Position numbers and translations under genes: made by a program
Notes under the pieces: generated by a model
What the model saw: only the letters and a program-made list of their open reading frames with translations
What the model was told of the DNA's origin: nothing
Databases searched by the model: none
From: a virus
Strand: one strand, 5' to 3'
IMG/VR virus record: IMGVR_UViG_3300021471_000006
Coordinates: 1 to 64,000 of that record
DNA length: 64,000 nucleotides
Shown: positions 1 to 9,585 of the stretch, in pieces
Layout: each line of letters starts with the position of its first letter
Position numbering within the stretch: the first letter of the stretch is position 1

Positions 1-3000
1 TAACATTGTAATAGTATGGAATGGTACTCCGGTTTTATTATCTTGACCAAATGGTTCTAAATTCTTTGAATTAACAGTTGTTGGAAAAATCCAAAAATCG
101 TCAACATTGGGTGGTAAACTAACATTAAATGGATTGTATTCTGCCGTCATATTTCTATAAATAATATTTTGACTTATATTACTTTTAACACTTAAATATA
201 TCGTTCCATTTCCATAATAATCTAAATTGAATCTATTAATGGTAACACTAGTACCACCAGTCCAAGTTACATTCAGTGGTATAGTACATGGGTCTTCAGT
301 ACAATGGTCTGAGAAATTATCATGACTCATGTCCCAATCTATCTCAGTCAATAAAACATCGCTCGAGGCATTAATTGCCGTTATTTCTAAAACACCAGAT
401 TTGTTACTATAAAATCTGATAGGCACATCACAGCCCGTAATATAATCGTTTACTTGACAATTTACATCTCTATAATCAATATATTCACCAGTAAAGTTAT
501 TACTGAAATGTATAATGCCGCTTCCACTAATTTCTCCTGTAATGTTTGCATCTATATCTCCATCATCTCCAATATCGAAACCCACACTTTCTGGATAGTT
601 GCTTGTTAGACCACTAAAATTAATCCAGTTTATATATGGTGTTTCATTAGTATAATCTGAGACATCTAACACAAACATGGCTTTTAAAGTATCTCCCCGG
701 TTTGCTTCACTGAAATTGTGTTGCACTAATTTATCTGTAAAATTAAGTTTTTCATAAGTATTTCCATCATTTGCACTAAGATAAACTCTTATATCATCAT
801 CAGTATTCTGACTAGTATTTACATATACTGTTACATTTGTAAAATTCAGTGCACTTTGAAACAATGTTAAAGTTGTCGTATTCTGTTCATCTCCAACATG
901 TGCCGAGTGCCATACAAGGTCTGTTTGAGTTAAATCATAAAAATAAGCAACTGCAGTAACATCTTCAAAACCGAGTTCTTTGCCATACACTTCAGTTTTA
1001 TATACTATATAGCCCGATGAGTTTCTATATTTAGACATATCTGCTGGATTGACAGTAAATGTTTTTTGTCCAGAATTGCAATTATCTGTTCCAGCGTCAT
1101 AACACTGGCAACTTTGTATTATATCATAATCTCCATCATTCCAATCATATATGAATATTGTTGAATTTGCATAGGAATCTGGGGGCTCGCCTCCAGTATT
1201 TTTAGTACACTCAAGTTTATATGTTGCTACAATAGTATCACTAACATCAACATTTCCCAAACCAAATGTCATTCTTCCTGCACCGGGGTTTAGTGGTGAA
1301 ACATCATCTAGATATAGACGTCCAGAAGTTGATATGTCGTCGTCAATAACTGCCCAGGGATAGTTACTATATCCCCATCTATTGCCTCCAAGTCCCTGTG
1401 AAGTATAAGTGTGTTTTGGCATATCTGGAATTCTAACCAGTCTTTTTGCTGTGGTATTCCAAACAGATTCCGTGTTTTGTGTATCTTTGTAAACTTCATC
1501 TGAAAAGTCTAAAAAAAAGTTTCCGGTGAAAAATGTTCCAGTATATTCAAGCACTAGGTCATAACCAACTTCTGAAGTGATAGGGAATTTTAAGTATCTT
1601 AAAAGTGAGGAGTCGCTCGATGGAAAAGTCAAATTCTCTTCTTTTAAACCATTTGTGAATTCATCTATTCTGTGATATAGACTTCCTAAAACTCCGGGCA
1701 ATCTGAAATCCACAGTTCCATCATTTCCTATATCTATAGATATATTTTCTGGAGTTCCCACTCCAGTAAGCGATATTTTAGCATTCTGAAAAACTGAATA
1801 GTTGCTTTGTTCTATTCCAACCGTGTCTCCAGAGGAACTGATAGTGGGCTGTTCTGATGAATCGTTAAATATATATATTCTAGGCAATACACTCCAATTA
1901 TAGTAAAACGGCGGAATGTCACAGGTTAAGTTTTCATTATTTATCATAAGACACGTATATCCAGAACCTAAAACCTTTATTTCTGCGTTTGTTTCCACTT
2001 CATATTTTCTATTTTCAGATAAATTGTTTAATAAGATTGAGGGCAGATATTTCTCGTCTAATGTATATATTGTATAACTAGTAATTTCAGGACTTATTCC
2101 TCCCGTATCATTAATTCGAATTTTATAATATAAGGGACTTCCACTTAAATTAACTACATTTGTCCCGTCTATAGATAATTTAGTCCATGTAAAAGTGGAA
2201 TTATCATTACTCCAAGCAAAACTAACATTCCCCTTATCTGTAGTTGACACTTCTAAACTTATATTTGTGAATGCTCCTGTTTCCGCTGTCCATCCCTGTA
2301 AGTCTTCATACAGACCACCAGAAAACCGTGGAAACACAAAATCATTGTATTCAGCTTGAAGTGTACAGTCTCCGTCTCCACTAATATAACACTGGTTACC
2401 AAATAAAGAGACACCAAAACTGTTGACTGTATTGGTATTGTCGCAGTCCGAGTGAGAGCCTAAAAGAGCACCATCTTTATAAAAAGAGACGGTATCTGTA
2501 GCCGTATCCCAAGCAATAGTAATGTTATGAACTATACCTTTAAAATCCCATGAATAGGTATCTGAAGACCCTCCTGGACAAAGATATTTAATATAGTTGT
2601 AGTCGTATAACACCATGGCAAGTGGCAGACTGTTATGTGTCGCATCTGGAGAATTAATACGCCACTGGACAGAACTTTCAGTACTTCTGTTATAAAGATT
2701 TTCACCAATTATAACATATCCCATCCATCTGTTGCTCGTTCCCGCCGTTTGCGATATTTTCAGATTTACAAGAGTGATGTTCCCTTTTGAAGTATTTGTA
2801 AAATTACCGACGACAGAGGTTGAGTCAGAGGCAGTGCCTCCGATATCTGGTTTATCAATCCACATCTTATAATTGTCTAAATATACTTTGTCTGAACGTG
2901 TATAGCTATAAGAGTCTACAGGCGGGTCATCTGTCCAAGTGATTAAACTCTCATTGCCAGCGTCAATGTCGTCAAGTTTTGATGAAGCTCTTTGGAAGAG

Positions 3001-3894
3001 GTCAGAGAATGTCCCCATCTTTATAGCGTCGTCAAATAAGATATTGGAGTAAACGGTTCCATTTGTGAAATCATCATTTACGGTCCAAGTTCTACTATTT
3101 GTTATTGTCGGGTCAAGGCAGAAATACAATGTGCTTGTGTTAATGTCCCCAAAACAAACAGTATATTTTACAGGCAGTTCAGTTTTGTTTATATCAATTT
3201 CAAATCTGAATCTATAAGGTTTGTTTGCCTTAAAAGTAACATCCTTAATATAATAAACATGATTTCCATATTTTGTATTGTGTTCTTTATATTTGAATTT
3301 TGAAGTAACATCTGTTTTTTTAATAGAGGCAGAAACAACAGTGTCATTCCAGATAACAGTCGCATTATCAGGATTAATAATAAAATCATAGTCATCGCTT
3401 ATCTGTATCGTTGTATAAATATCTTTATATGAACTTGTTTTATTATCATATGCGGTTATATTACAGTATAATATTTTGTTATCAAAATCGGTCCAGCCAT
3501 AATTATTGCTATCACAAAAATAACTTTTCTCTACCTTTACACCTTCCTCAACATCTTTCCATATCCATGCCTTGCTTTCAGATTTAAGCTTAACGGGACT
3601 TATAATAGCAACATCAGTAGTTCTATCTATATTCTTACTCATTAATTCGTTGCCCTCTAAAATAAATTTGTCCAAATATGGAGAATATCCTGAGATGTCG
3701 AGTTCCCAGTCGATAAGATAGTTGTTGTTTTCTATTCTGATTGCTACACCATTTCGTATTATTGTTTCATTTGTTTCTGCCCCTATAAGAACTGGTTGAA
3801 AAACATTAAATAACCCCACTAAAAATAATACTAAAGTCGCTATTATCGGAAATAATTTATTTATTTTCTTCTTTATCTTGTCTAATATTTTCAT
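1..3894 (-). CDS. Giant membrane-anchored surface or tail-tip glycoprotein (partial, C-terminus off the left edge)
   Basis: The frame is open from an ATG at 3894 to base 1, at least 1298 codons; I read it line by line and found no stop. The N-terminus is a lysine-rich stretch followed by a hydrophobic helix (about residues 14-33), like a signal anchor. The body is rich in Asn-x-Ser/Thr sequons, short beta-strand-like segments and Ca-binding-looking IGNDG/IGDDG loops that recur (near 1705 and 570). A LamG/concanavalin-like segment is plausible near residues 480-560. It follows the preceding gene by 2 nt with no Shine-Dalgarno, so it is probably translationally coupled. Its position after the tape measure suggests a tail-tip or spike protein; the family is not certain. 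Confidence 0.75.
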   Translation of the reverse strand, partial: MKILDKIKKKINKLFPIIATLVLFLVGLFNVFQPVLIGAETNETIIRNGVAIRIENNNYLIDWELDISGYSPYLDKFILEGNELMSKNIDRTTDVAIISPVKLKSESKAWIWKDVEEGVKVEKSYFCDSNNYGWTDFDNKILYCNITAYDNKTSSYKDIYTTIQISDDYDFIINPDNATVIWNDTVVSASIKKTDVTSKFKYKEHNTKYGNHVYYIKDVTFKANKPYRFRFEIDINKTELPVKYTVCFGDINTSTLYFCLDPTITNSRTWTVNDDFTNGTVYSNILFDDAIKMGTFSDLFQRASSKLDDIDAGNESLITWTDDPPVDSYSYTRSDKVYLDNYKMWIDKPDIGGTASDSTSVVGNFTNTSKGNITLVNLKISQTAGTSNRWMGYVIIGENLYNRSTESSVQWRINSPDATHNSLPLAMVLYDYNYIKYLCPGGSSDTYSWDFKGIVHNITIAWDTATDTVSFYKDGALLGSHSDCDNTNTVNSFGVSLFGNQCYISGDGDCTLQAEYNDFVFPRFSGGLYEDLQGWTAETGAFTNISLEVSTTDKGNVSFAWSNDNSTFTWTKLSIDGTNVVNLSGSPLYYKIRINDTGGISPEITSYTIYTLDEKYLPSILLNNLSENRKYEVETNAEIKVLGSGYTCLMINNENLTCDIPPFYYNWSVLPRIYIFNDSSEQPTISSSGDTVGIEQSNYSVFQNAKISLTGVGTPENISIDIGNDGTVDFRLPGVLGSLYHRIDEFTNGLKEENLTFPSSDSSLLRYLKFPITSEVGYDLVLEYTGTFFTGNFFLDFSDEVYKDTQNTESVWNTTAKRLVRIPDMPKHTYTSQGLGGNRWGYSNYPWAVIDDDISTSGRLYLDDVSPLNPGAGRMTFGLGNVDVSDTIVATYKLECTKNTGGEPPDSYANSTIFIYDWNDGDYDIIQSCQCYDAGTDNCNSGQKTFTVNPADMSKYRNSSGYIVYKTEVYGKELGFEDVTAVAYFYDLTQTDLVWHSAHVGDEQNTTTLTLFQSALNFTNVTVYVNTSQNTDDDIRVYLSANDGNTYEKLNFTDKLVQHNFSEANRGDTLKAMFVLDVSDYTNETPYINWINFSGLTSNYPESVGFDIGDDGDIDANITGEISGSGIIHFSNNFTGEYIDYRDVNCQVNDYITGCDVPIRFYSNKSGVLEITAINASSDVLLTEIDWDMSHDNFSDHCTEDPCTIPLNVTWTGGTSVTINRFNLDYYGNGTIYLSVKSNISQNIIYRNMTAEYNPFNVSLPPNVDDFWIFPTTVNSKNLEPFGQDNKTGVPFHTITML

Positions 3895-3896
3895 TT

Positions 3897-4274
3897 TTAT
3901 TGATTGTATTGTATTAATGTAAATCTATATCTATAAAGAGATTGAACATCATCTGATGCATCGTCCCACTCAAGTGAATCGGGAACCATAATATAGTCTC
4001 CGGCATGGTCTGAAATGCCTGTAACAAGTGAGTGTGTTTGAACATCGTTTAGAGCCTCTATAGCAGAACGACCAGATTCTAACTCAGACAAACTTGCTCC
4101 GGTTACAACGCCCTCTATTTCAAATTGATAATCTAATGCATCTCTTCCTATTACAGGAATCATTACAAGTACTCTACCTACTTTCTGTTTTAAAGTAGAC
4201 GGCACTTTTCTAACTCTCATATTAACTATTTCTAAGGTTGTTCCGCCAAATGTAATTGTATCATATCCTGCCAT
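3897..4274 (-). CDS. Putative distal tail / baseplate protein
   Basis: 125 residues, predicted beta-rich, no signal or membrane segment. It lies between the tape measure and the giant tip protein, the usual place of a distal-tail or baseplate hub component. Its ATG follows the tape-measure stop side by one base on the template, so it belongs to the same transcript. I do not recognise the family from sequence alone; the role is inferred from position and size. Confidence 0.6.
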   Translation of the reverse strand: MAGYDTITFGGTTLEIVNMRVRKVPSTLKQKVGRVLVMIPVIGRDALDYQFEIEGVVTGASLSELESGRSAIEALNDVQTHSLVTGISDHAGDYIMVPDSLEWDDASDDVQSLYRYRFTLIQYNQ

Positions 4275-4275
4275 T

Positions 4276-7239
4276 TTATCTCGCCCTTATAGTTGATAGT
4301 TCTTTCTTTATTACTTGAGCAAATCTTAATTGCAACTCTTCTGTCGTTACATTTGCTCCTCCCTGTATTATTATATTTCCAAAAGTTATATTAGTTCCGG
4401 GAGTAATCCCGCCTTTAAATCCTACAATAGTGTCTTGTGAACTAAAAGACACTGGAGGCTGTCCGGGTCTCATAACAAAATCACTTCGTGGAGGTCGATA
4501 GCCCATTTTTTCAAATACTTCTCCCGCATCCTTAGCTGTTGCCACAGCAGCATAAAGTTTTGTTGTAAATTCTTCTCCATACGCTCCAGATATTCTTTCT
4601 CTTCTTCTTCTATCGACACTAATTCTTGATATCACACTTAAATATTCTTTAGCTTTATTTATTAGTTTATCAAATGCTAGAATACCTGAGTCTGCTAAAT
4701 CTTCAAGTCCATATTCAACTCCAAGTATTGATAATTTTGTCTCGTCAAGGTCATTTCTAGCTTTTTCTAACTTACTAGACCATCTATCATATTCAGATTG
4801 CAATTCGTTCAATCTATCTCTTTGAGAAACGATTGCACTCTTTACGCCTTCTACACTTCCAAAAAGATTTGAATGAGCAACCTGTTGTTCCGTATCCCAA
4901 AGTCTAAGTTCTTCACGCATTGCTCCATAAGTAGTATCAAATTGTAATCTTAAAATATCATATTCTCTCTGCAAGTCTTCTAATCTCTCTTCTTCTGGAG
5001 ATTTTCCTCTTGCAGTAGTTCCTTTCATGAAATTAATTCCTAATAATTTAGTCTGAAATGTCTTAACTATACCAGTTACATCTTTTCCAAGGTCTTTGCC
5101 CTCTTTAAGAGTCGTTCTTATAAATTGTCTAATGGTCTCGACCCATGCCTGATGCTCTTCCTGTGTTTTTTGAAGTTTATTAGTTGTGTCTTCTGATGAT
5201 TCTCCTAGTCTTAAAATAGCGAGTCTTTGTAAATTAATAGCCTGTCTTGCTTGAAATAATCTTCTTTCCATAGCTGTTTGGCCTGCAAAAGGACGTCTTA
5301 ATAAATCAGATATTTCTGCTCTCGTATCTTTTATTCCAGAAGATAATTCGCTTAAGTGGTCTTGGACAATGCCGATTGCTGCATTCATTACTCTGCTATA
5401 TTTACCAAAAGAATCACTCATTTCATCGACTGCTTGTTCAAGCTCCAGGGCGGCAATCGCACTGTCTCTCCAAGTATCTATCATCTCTCTTGTGATAGTA
5501 ATGAGTCTTCCATTTACTTCGAAAGTCTCGCCAACTCTTCTTATATATTCTTCATATTTTTGATTAATATCTCTTAAAGCATTCTGATAATTGGTTAAAT
5601 TAACTGTCTCTAACTCGTTTAACATTCGCTCTATTTCGTTAGTAACTAAACTTAAATCACCAGCTTTTATTTCTGGTTCCCCAACTTTGGGTCCAGCAAC
5701 TTCTGGAACTTCTGTTACCACATCTTTCACATATTTAACTGCTAGTCCCATTTCTACCATTTTATCAAAGAAAGAGCCTACTGCTCCACTAGCAAAATTA
5801 AATATTTTTATTGCCCCTTCAATAACTCCTGCAAATAAATCAGAGAAACCTTTACCAACTTTTTTAAATGTTGACCCAAGAGCTGCCCCCCATTTTTTCC
5901 ATTTTGCACCAGAATCTTCTGCAACATCTGCTGACATTTCTGCTGCTGAAGCCAATTCTTCCATTTCAGAAACAACATCTTCTAATGTATCTCCAGTTTG
6001 TCTGAAAGCTACTATAAGTTGGTTAATTGCTCTTCCACCTCGAGCTCCAAATGCCTCTGTTAAAAATGCCAGTTGTGCTTCTTGATTATATCTTTCTAAA
6101 GAAGTAGACAAGTCAGATATTATCTCCCCCATATCTTTCATTTTATTATTAGAATCAAAAAAGTTTACACCAACTTGATACATTAAATCTTTAACTTCTT
6201 TTGTTGGATTAACCATCTTGTTTAAGGATGACGCCAAAGATGTACCAGCACGACTTCCACTCATTCCAGCATTTGTAAGTAATGCTATTGCTGCCGCAGT
6301 TTGTTCCAGAGATTGTCCTGACAATGCTGCAATTCCACCAGCATAGGATAGTGCTTCTCCAAATGATTCTACCTCTGCTGCACTCATATTAGCACCTCTA
6401 GCTAAAACATTTACCACTCTTTCAACATCGGTAACAGGAATATTAAATTGTTGCATCACTTGTCCAGTCACTCTTGTTGCTGTCTCTAAATCTGTAAATC
6501 CTGCAGTTGCTAAGTCTGCAATAGGCTTTAATGCTTTAAGTGCTGCTTCTCCACTGAATCCAAGTTTTACAAATTCAGTATAAGCTTGAATCATTTCATC
6601 TAAAGTAAAAATAGTGTTCTGTCTTATTGCATCTAGAGATTTTATTACCTCTTCAGATGACTTTCCTGTTAATATTGCCACTCTAGAAATTTGAAAACTG
6701 AACTCTGCTCCAGCTTTAGTAAGTAAAGCGAAAGGTCCTATAATTGCTGCAGCAGCAAATCCAACGTTAACCATAGTCCAACGTAAAGTGTTGAATGCGT
6801 TATTTAGTTTTGCTAAAGTAGGAAATGAAGATGCCCACTGTCCTCCAGATATTTTCTGCCATAAAGAAAGATTTCTTGTTGCCTCAATTTGTTTTATAGT
6901 TGCACTTGTAAGTTGCTTGGAGGCACCAGCCTCTCGCATCATTCCTCCAACTACACTAGCTTGTGTGGCTCTATATTTGTTTACTACTCTATTTAATTCT
7001 CCTTTGGCATTTACTTCTTTTCTTAAAACATTAAGAACTACAGCTGTAGCCTTGCCTTCTTTGTTCTTCTCTATAGTGAGTGTTCTTGTAATATTGGCAC
7101 TCTTTTGAGACTGTTTGTTTTGTGCCTCTATATCTTTTACAAGTTTTTTAATAGTTTCCCTGAGTTTACCAGTTTCTCTATTAGCTTGAGAAGTTTGTGC
7201 CTGAGCTTTAATCTTTATATCTAGTTCTTCGGTTCCCAT
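4276..7239 (-). CDS. Tail tape measure protein
   Basis: 987 residues. A charged helical N-terminus (1-150) is followed by a hydrophobic segment (157-173) and a TP901-type tape-measure core (about 175-400) with typical motifs around EVIKSLDAIRQNT, ATAGFTDLETATRV and SGQSLEQTAAAIALLTNAGMSG. The C-terminal half is coiled-coil rich. It sits immediately after the tail assembly chaperone; its ATG overlaps the stop of the frameshifted chaperone (TAATG). In tailed viruses this protein sets tail length and helps deliver DNA. Among the clearest family assignments in the window. Confidence 0.93.
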   Translation of the reverse strand: MGTEELDIKIKAQAQTSQANRETGKLRETIKKLVKDIEAQNKQSQKSANITRTLTIEKNKEGKATAVVLNVLRKEVNAKGELNRVVNKYRATQASVVGGMMREAGASKQLTSATIKQIEATRNLSLWQKISGGQWASSFPTLAKLNNAFNTLRWTMVNVGFAAAAIIGPFALLTKAGAEFSFQISRVAILTGKSSEEVIKSLDAIRQNTIFTLDEMIQAYTEFVKLGFSGEAALKALKPIADLATAGFTDLETATRVTGQVMQQFNIPVTDVERVVNVLARGANMSAAEVESFGEALSYAGGIAALSGQSLEQTAAAIALLTNAGMSGSRAGTSLASSLNKMVNPTKEVKDLMYQVGVNFFDSNNKMKDMGEIISDLSTSLERYNQEAQLAFLTEAFGARGGRAINQLIVAFRQTGDTLEDVVSEMEELASAAEMSADVAEDSGAKWKKWGAALGSTFKKVGKGFSDLFAGVIEGAIKIFNFASGAVGSFFDKMVEMGLAVKYVKDVVTEVPEVAGPKVGEPEIKAGDLSLVTNEIERMLNELETVNLTNYQNALRDINQKYEEYIRRVGETFEVNGRLITITREMIDTWRDSAIAALELEQAVDEMSDSFGKYSRVMNAAIGIVQDHLSELSSGIKDTRAEISDLLRRPFAGQTAMERRLFQARQAINLQRLAILRLGESSEDTTNKLQKTQEEHQAWVETIRQFIRTTLKEGKDLGKDVTGIVKTFQTKLLGINFMKGTTARGKSPEEERLEDLQREYDILRLQFDTTYGAMREELRLWDTEQQVAHSNLFGSVEGVKSAIVSQRDRLNELQSEYDRWSSKLEKARNDLDETKLSILGVEYGLEDLADSGILAFDKLINKAKEYLSVISRISVDRRRRERISGAYGEEFTTKLYAAVATAKDAGEVFEKMGYRPPRSDFVMRPGQPPVSFSSQDTIVGFKGGITPGTNITFGNIIIQGGANVTTEELQLRFAQVIKKELSTIRAR

Positions 7240-7424
7240 TATCTACCCTTTCGTTTGTATTTATCTGCTTCTTTCTTTTTTTGTTTTTGCACTCTATTCC
7301 ATGCATCTATTAGATAATTTATTTCAGAGTATGTTAATCTGTTTATTGTGAAGAAGTTATAGCCACGGTCATGTAGCCACAGAGCTAAATCAGCTTCTCC
7401 ACGTTCTGACCTAGCTCTTCTTAG
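7239..7424 (-). CDS. Tail assembly chaperone C-terminal extension (T-like), read by -1 frameshift
   Basis: After a -1 slip on A-AAA-AAC (7430-7424) translation continues from 7424 for 61 more codons with no stop, ending in TAA at 7241-7239, which overlaps the tape-measure ATG. The fusion would be 190 residues. The extension (LRRARSERGEADLALWLHD at the start, RLTYSEINYLIDAWNRVQ further on) has no start codon and no ribosome binding site of its own, looks like a real helical domain with a basic tail, and matches what lambda GT-type chaperones look like. Seen directly in sequence; slippage itself is inferred. Confidence 0.8.
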   Translation of the reverse strand, partial: LRRARSERGEADLALWLHDRGYNFFTINRLTYSEINYLIDAWNRVQKQKKKEADKYKRKGR

Positions 7425-7810
7425 TTTTTTTTAAATTCGTCTTCCTTTGTTTGCATGGCCTTTCTTCTTGGCCGTCCCACGTCCAATCCACTATGAAAGA
7501 GAATAGTATTAACTATAGCTGACGCAACATAACCTTTTAAATATTTTGTCTCTTCAAGAGTAAACGCTGGTTTTTTGCAATTTGACACTATTAGCTCACC
7601 ATCTAAATCTTTGTCAATATCTGCATCCTTTTGTCCCAAATCTGAAAACATTCTTCTTACTTCTCCGCGAAGTAATGGAACAATCCATATTTTTTCTCCT
7701 TTTAACGTTTTCTGGTCTTTATCGTTTTCGTCCACTACTAGTTCTACTTCTTTAGGTATTAACTCCCCTTTCTCATCCCTTTCGAATAGTGCGGCTTTCT
7801 TGTCTAACAT
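7421..7810 (-). CDS. Tail assembly chaperone, short (G-like) form
   Basis: 129 residues, acidic, ending at a TAA. It lies between the tail tube and the tape measure, the standard position of the lambda G/GT-type chaperone. The last three codons AAA AAA AAC contain a perfect A-AAA-AAC slippery heptamer just before the stop, so most ribosomes would make this short form and a minority the fused form. Identification rests on synteny plus the slippery site; the N-terminal sequence itself is not diagnostic. Confidence 0.75.
   Translation of the reverse strand: MLDKKAALFERDEKGELIPKEVELVVDENDKDQKTLKGEKIWIVPLLRGEVRRMFSDLGQKDADIDKDLDGELIVSNCKKPAFTLEETKYLKGYVASAIVNTILFHSGLDVGRPRRKAMQTKEDEFKKN
7424..7430 (-). 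promoter_or_regulatory. Programmed -1 ribosomal frameshift site
   Basis: Minus-strand heptamer A-AAA-AAC in the correct frame (codons AAA AAA AAC, then TAA). This is the canonical X-XXY-YYZ slippery type used in many phage tail chaperones. It sits exactly at the end of the short chaperone and opens the downstream extension. Confidence 0.75.
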
Positions 7811-7859
7811 CTTTTTTCACCTCGCACTGATTTAAAAAAAATAAAAATAAAAAATATTT

Positions 7860-8951
7860 TTAAGACGAATAATCCGCATCGTCGTCAACCACATAAACCT
7901 TGACTTTTTCCATATCCATTCCAATTGACTCTGATACTATATCTTCGGGTCCACCAGGAATATTTATGTCAGCAAACTTCGCATTAACTAGCACAATTCT
8001 AATCCAGTCATCGGTCTCTAACTTTGGAGCTGCTCCAATTGTACCAGACCTAACAAAGTCTAGTGCAACTTGATAGTTAGTTAAAGTCCCTTGAGACTCT
8101 GTAGCTCCTGCGGCTCCAAGAAATCTCTCGTATTGTGTCTTGTCTGCAAAGTCAAGCCCCAAGCTTGATTCATAATCTCTACCTTTTGGAATTATAAATT
8201 TAGCCCCTCTTAGTGTTTGTGTGGCTGCAGTTGTTCCGCTTATATACCACTTAGCTTCACAATTGTTATTTATAGTTAGGTCAAAGCTATTAACTTCTGC
8301 AATAACATCGTTAGATAATGAAGCTGGTGTAGTATACCTGCTTATTGTTCCTGTAGTAGCATAAACTGCTCCTTGATAGAAAACATATGGGTCTTTAGTA
8401 CTTTCTGAAACTGAACTAGCCCCTGCAGTTGAGATTGTAACTCCCTGTGCTAAGAAATCACATGAAACCATAACTGGTTCATCAACTGATGCACTAATAC
8501 TAAGCGAATTAACTCTACTTCCAGTATATAGTCTTTTTAAGTTACTTGAAAGGTCTCCACCCTCATCATCGGCAAACTCAAGTGTAAAACTTGGAAAATC
8601 TTCTGCTAATGGAGAGTTTGCACTTCCCATAATGTGTAAATAACTTGCTCCGGTGTGAATCACCGGTCCAGAGTCTATATCAGATGTAGTAGCTGTATCT
8701 TCGCCCCAAGCCTGTCTCAAGAAATTTGCAGTCTGTAAATAAAAGTCAAAACTGCCCGAAACCTCAAATCTTCCAGGAACAACTTTAGCATAATCTCTAT
8801 TTCCCCCCAAAGTACGCACCTTAATTAAATTGTTCGTCTCTGTTGGATTGACTGATTGAACAAGACCTATAGGCTGGTCTATTGCTGCAGCAGAACCATA
8901 GTTACTTTCGTTCCCAAAATATAAACTTTGCTTATAGCCTACATTCGGCAT
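7860..8951 (-). CDS. Major tail tube protein
   Basis: 363 residues. The beginning (YKQSLYFGNESNYGSAAAID) and the later two-lobe arrangement of strands are typical of phage tail tube proteins with a single long tube subunit. It lies downstream of head-completion and gp10-like genes and directly upstream of the tail chaperone, the expected order. No signal or membrane segments. In the virion it would polymerise around the tape measure. The length is larger than lambda V, so an added surface domain is likely. Confidence 0.85.
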   Translation of the reverse strand: MPNVGYKQSLYFGNESNYGSAAAIDQPIGLVQSVNPTETNNLIKVRTLGGNRDYAKVVPGRFEVSGSFDFYLQTANFLRQAWGEDTATTSDIDSGPVIHTGASYLHIMGSANSPLAEDFPSFTLEFADDEGGDLSSNLKRLYTGSRVNSLSISASVDEPVMVSCDFLAQGVTISTAGASSVSESTKDPYVFYQGAVYATTGTISRYTTPASLSNDVIAEVNSFDLTINNNCEAKWYISGTTAATQTLRGAKFIIPKGRDYESSLGLDFADKTQYERFLGAAGATESQGTLTNYQVALDFVRSGTIGAAPKLETDDWIRIVLVNAKFADINIPGGPEDIVSESIGMDMEKVKVYVVDDDADYSS

Positions 8952-8953
8952 TT

Positions 8954-9181
8954 TTAATCATCCTCCTCTATTTTATATTTTAATATTTGTTCTTCCTCTT
9001 CTTCTTTAGGCTCCTCTTTTTTCTTTTTACCGCCCACTCTAGAAAATTTTGGAAGTTCAAGTAATTTATCTGCTATCTTATCAGATAATTCTTTTATCTC
9101 ACCACGTTTCCAATGGATATCTCCACCCAAAATTTTAATCTTAATGGGAGACATATCGCCAACATATTTTACTCGTTTCAT
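8954..9181 (-). CDS. Small head-tail connector-region protein
   Basis: 75 residues from the ATG at 9181, preceded by AAAGGTG seven bases away; a longer reading from a GTG at 9190 would start inside that ribosome binding site. The N-terminal 50 residues (KRVKYVGDMSPIKIKILGGD then WKRGEIKELSDKIADKLLE) resemble small proteins found next to phage tail completion genes. The tail is Lys/Glu-rich and disordered. The biochemical role is unknown. Confidence 0.75.
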   Translation of the reverse strand: MKRVKYVGDMSPIKIKILGGDIHWKRGEIKELSDKIADKLLELPKFSRVGGKKKKEEPKEEEEEQILKYKIEEDD

Positions 9182-9186
9182 GTATG

Positions 9187-9585
9187 TCACCTTTTAAAAG
9201 CTTTATCAAATTCTTCTTTAACTATTTCGGGAGCCCTCTCTGCTCCTTCTCTCATTCCAGCTTCCATAAACTTGTATCCTGCGAACCCTTTTCTGGGCTG
9301 GTCTACATATATTGCATGAGGTGCCTTAGGTCCTCCAGCAAAAACAATAGCCACAGCACTTAAGAGTCCGGCTCTATGTGCAGTATAATGAAAGCTACTT
9401 ATAATTCTACTCTGTGAAAGTGGAGGCGTCTTAGTCTTTCTCTTGCTTGCATAATCCTTCTTTGCGGCCTCTTCAGATATTTCTGCAACTCTTTTCACTG
9501 TATTAACTAGAGCATCTCCTATAACCGACTCAAATCCTTTAGTCAGTATTTTTCCAGTATAATTAACATCAACTGATAGTTTCAT
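9187..9585 (-). CDS. HK97 gp10-like minor tail / head-tail joining protein
   Basis: 132 residues. The C-terminal half (GGPKAPHAIYVDQPRKGFAG, then FMEAGMREGAERAPEIVKEE) matches the gp10-like pattern: a basic loop, then a terminal amphipathic helix. It overlaps the upstream completion protein by four bases and is followed by the small connector-region protein and tail tube. Good synteny with siphovirus head-tail junction genes. Confidence 0.8.
   Translation of the reverse strand: MKLSVDVNYTGKILTKGFESVIGDALVNTVKRVAEISEEAAKKDYASKRKTKTPPLSQSRIISSFHYTAHRAGLLSAVAIVFAGGPKAPHAIYVDQPRKGFAGYKFMEAGMREGAERAPEIVKEEFDKAFKR

Noticed and set aside
3189-3395. Separate 68-codon minus-strand gene inside the left-edge surface protein
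   Set aside because: The main frame is open through this whole stretch from 3894 to base 1; this is another frame of the same gene.
5591-6085. Long plus-strand open frame inside the tape-measure gene
   Set aside because: It is a shadow of the tape measure on the other strand, with no promoter, no ribosome site and low-complexity composition.
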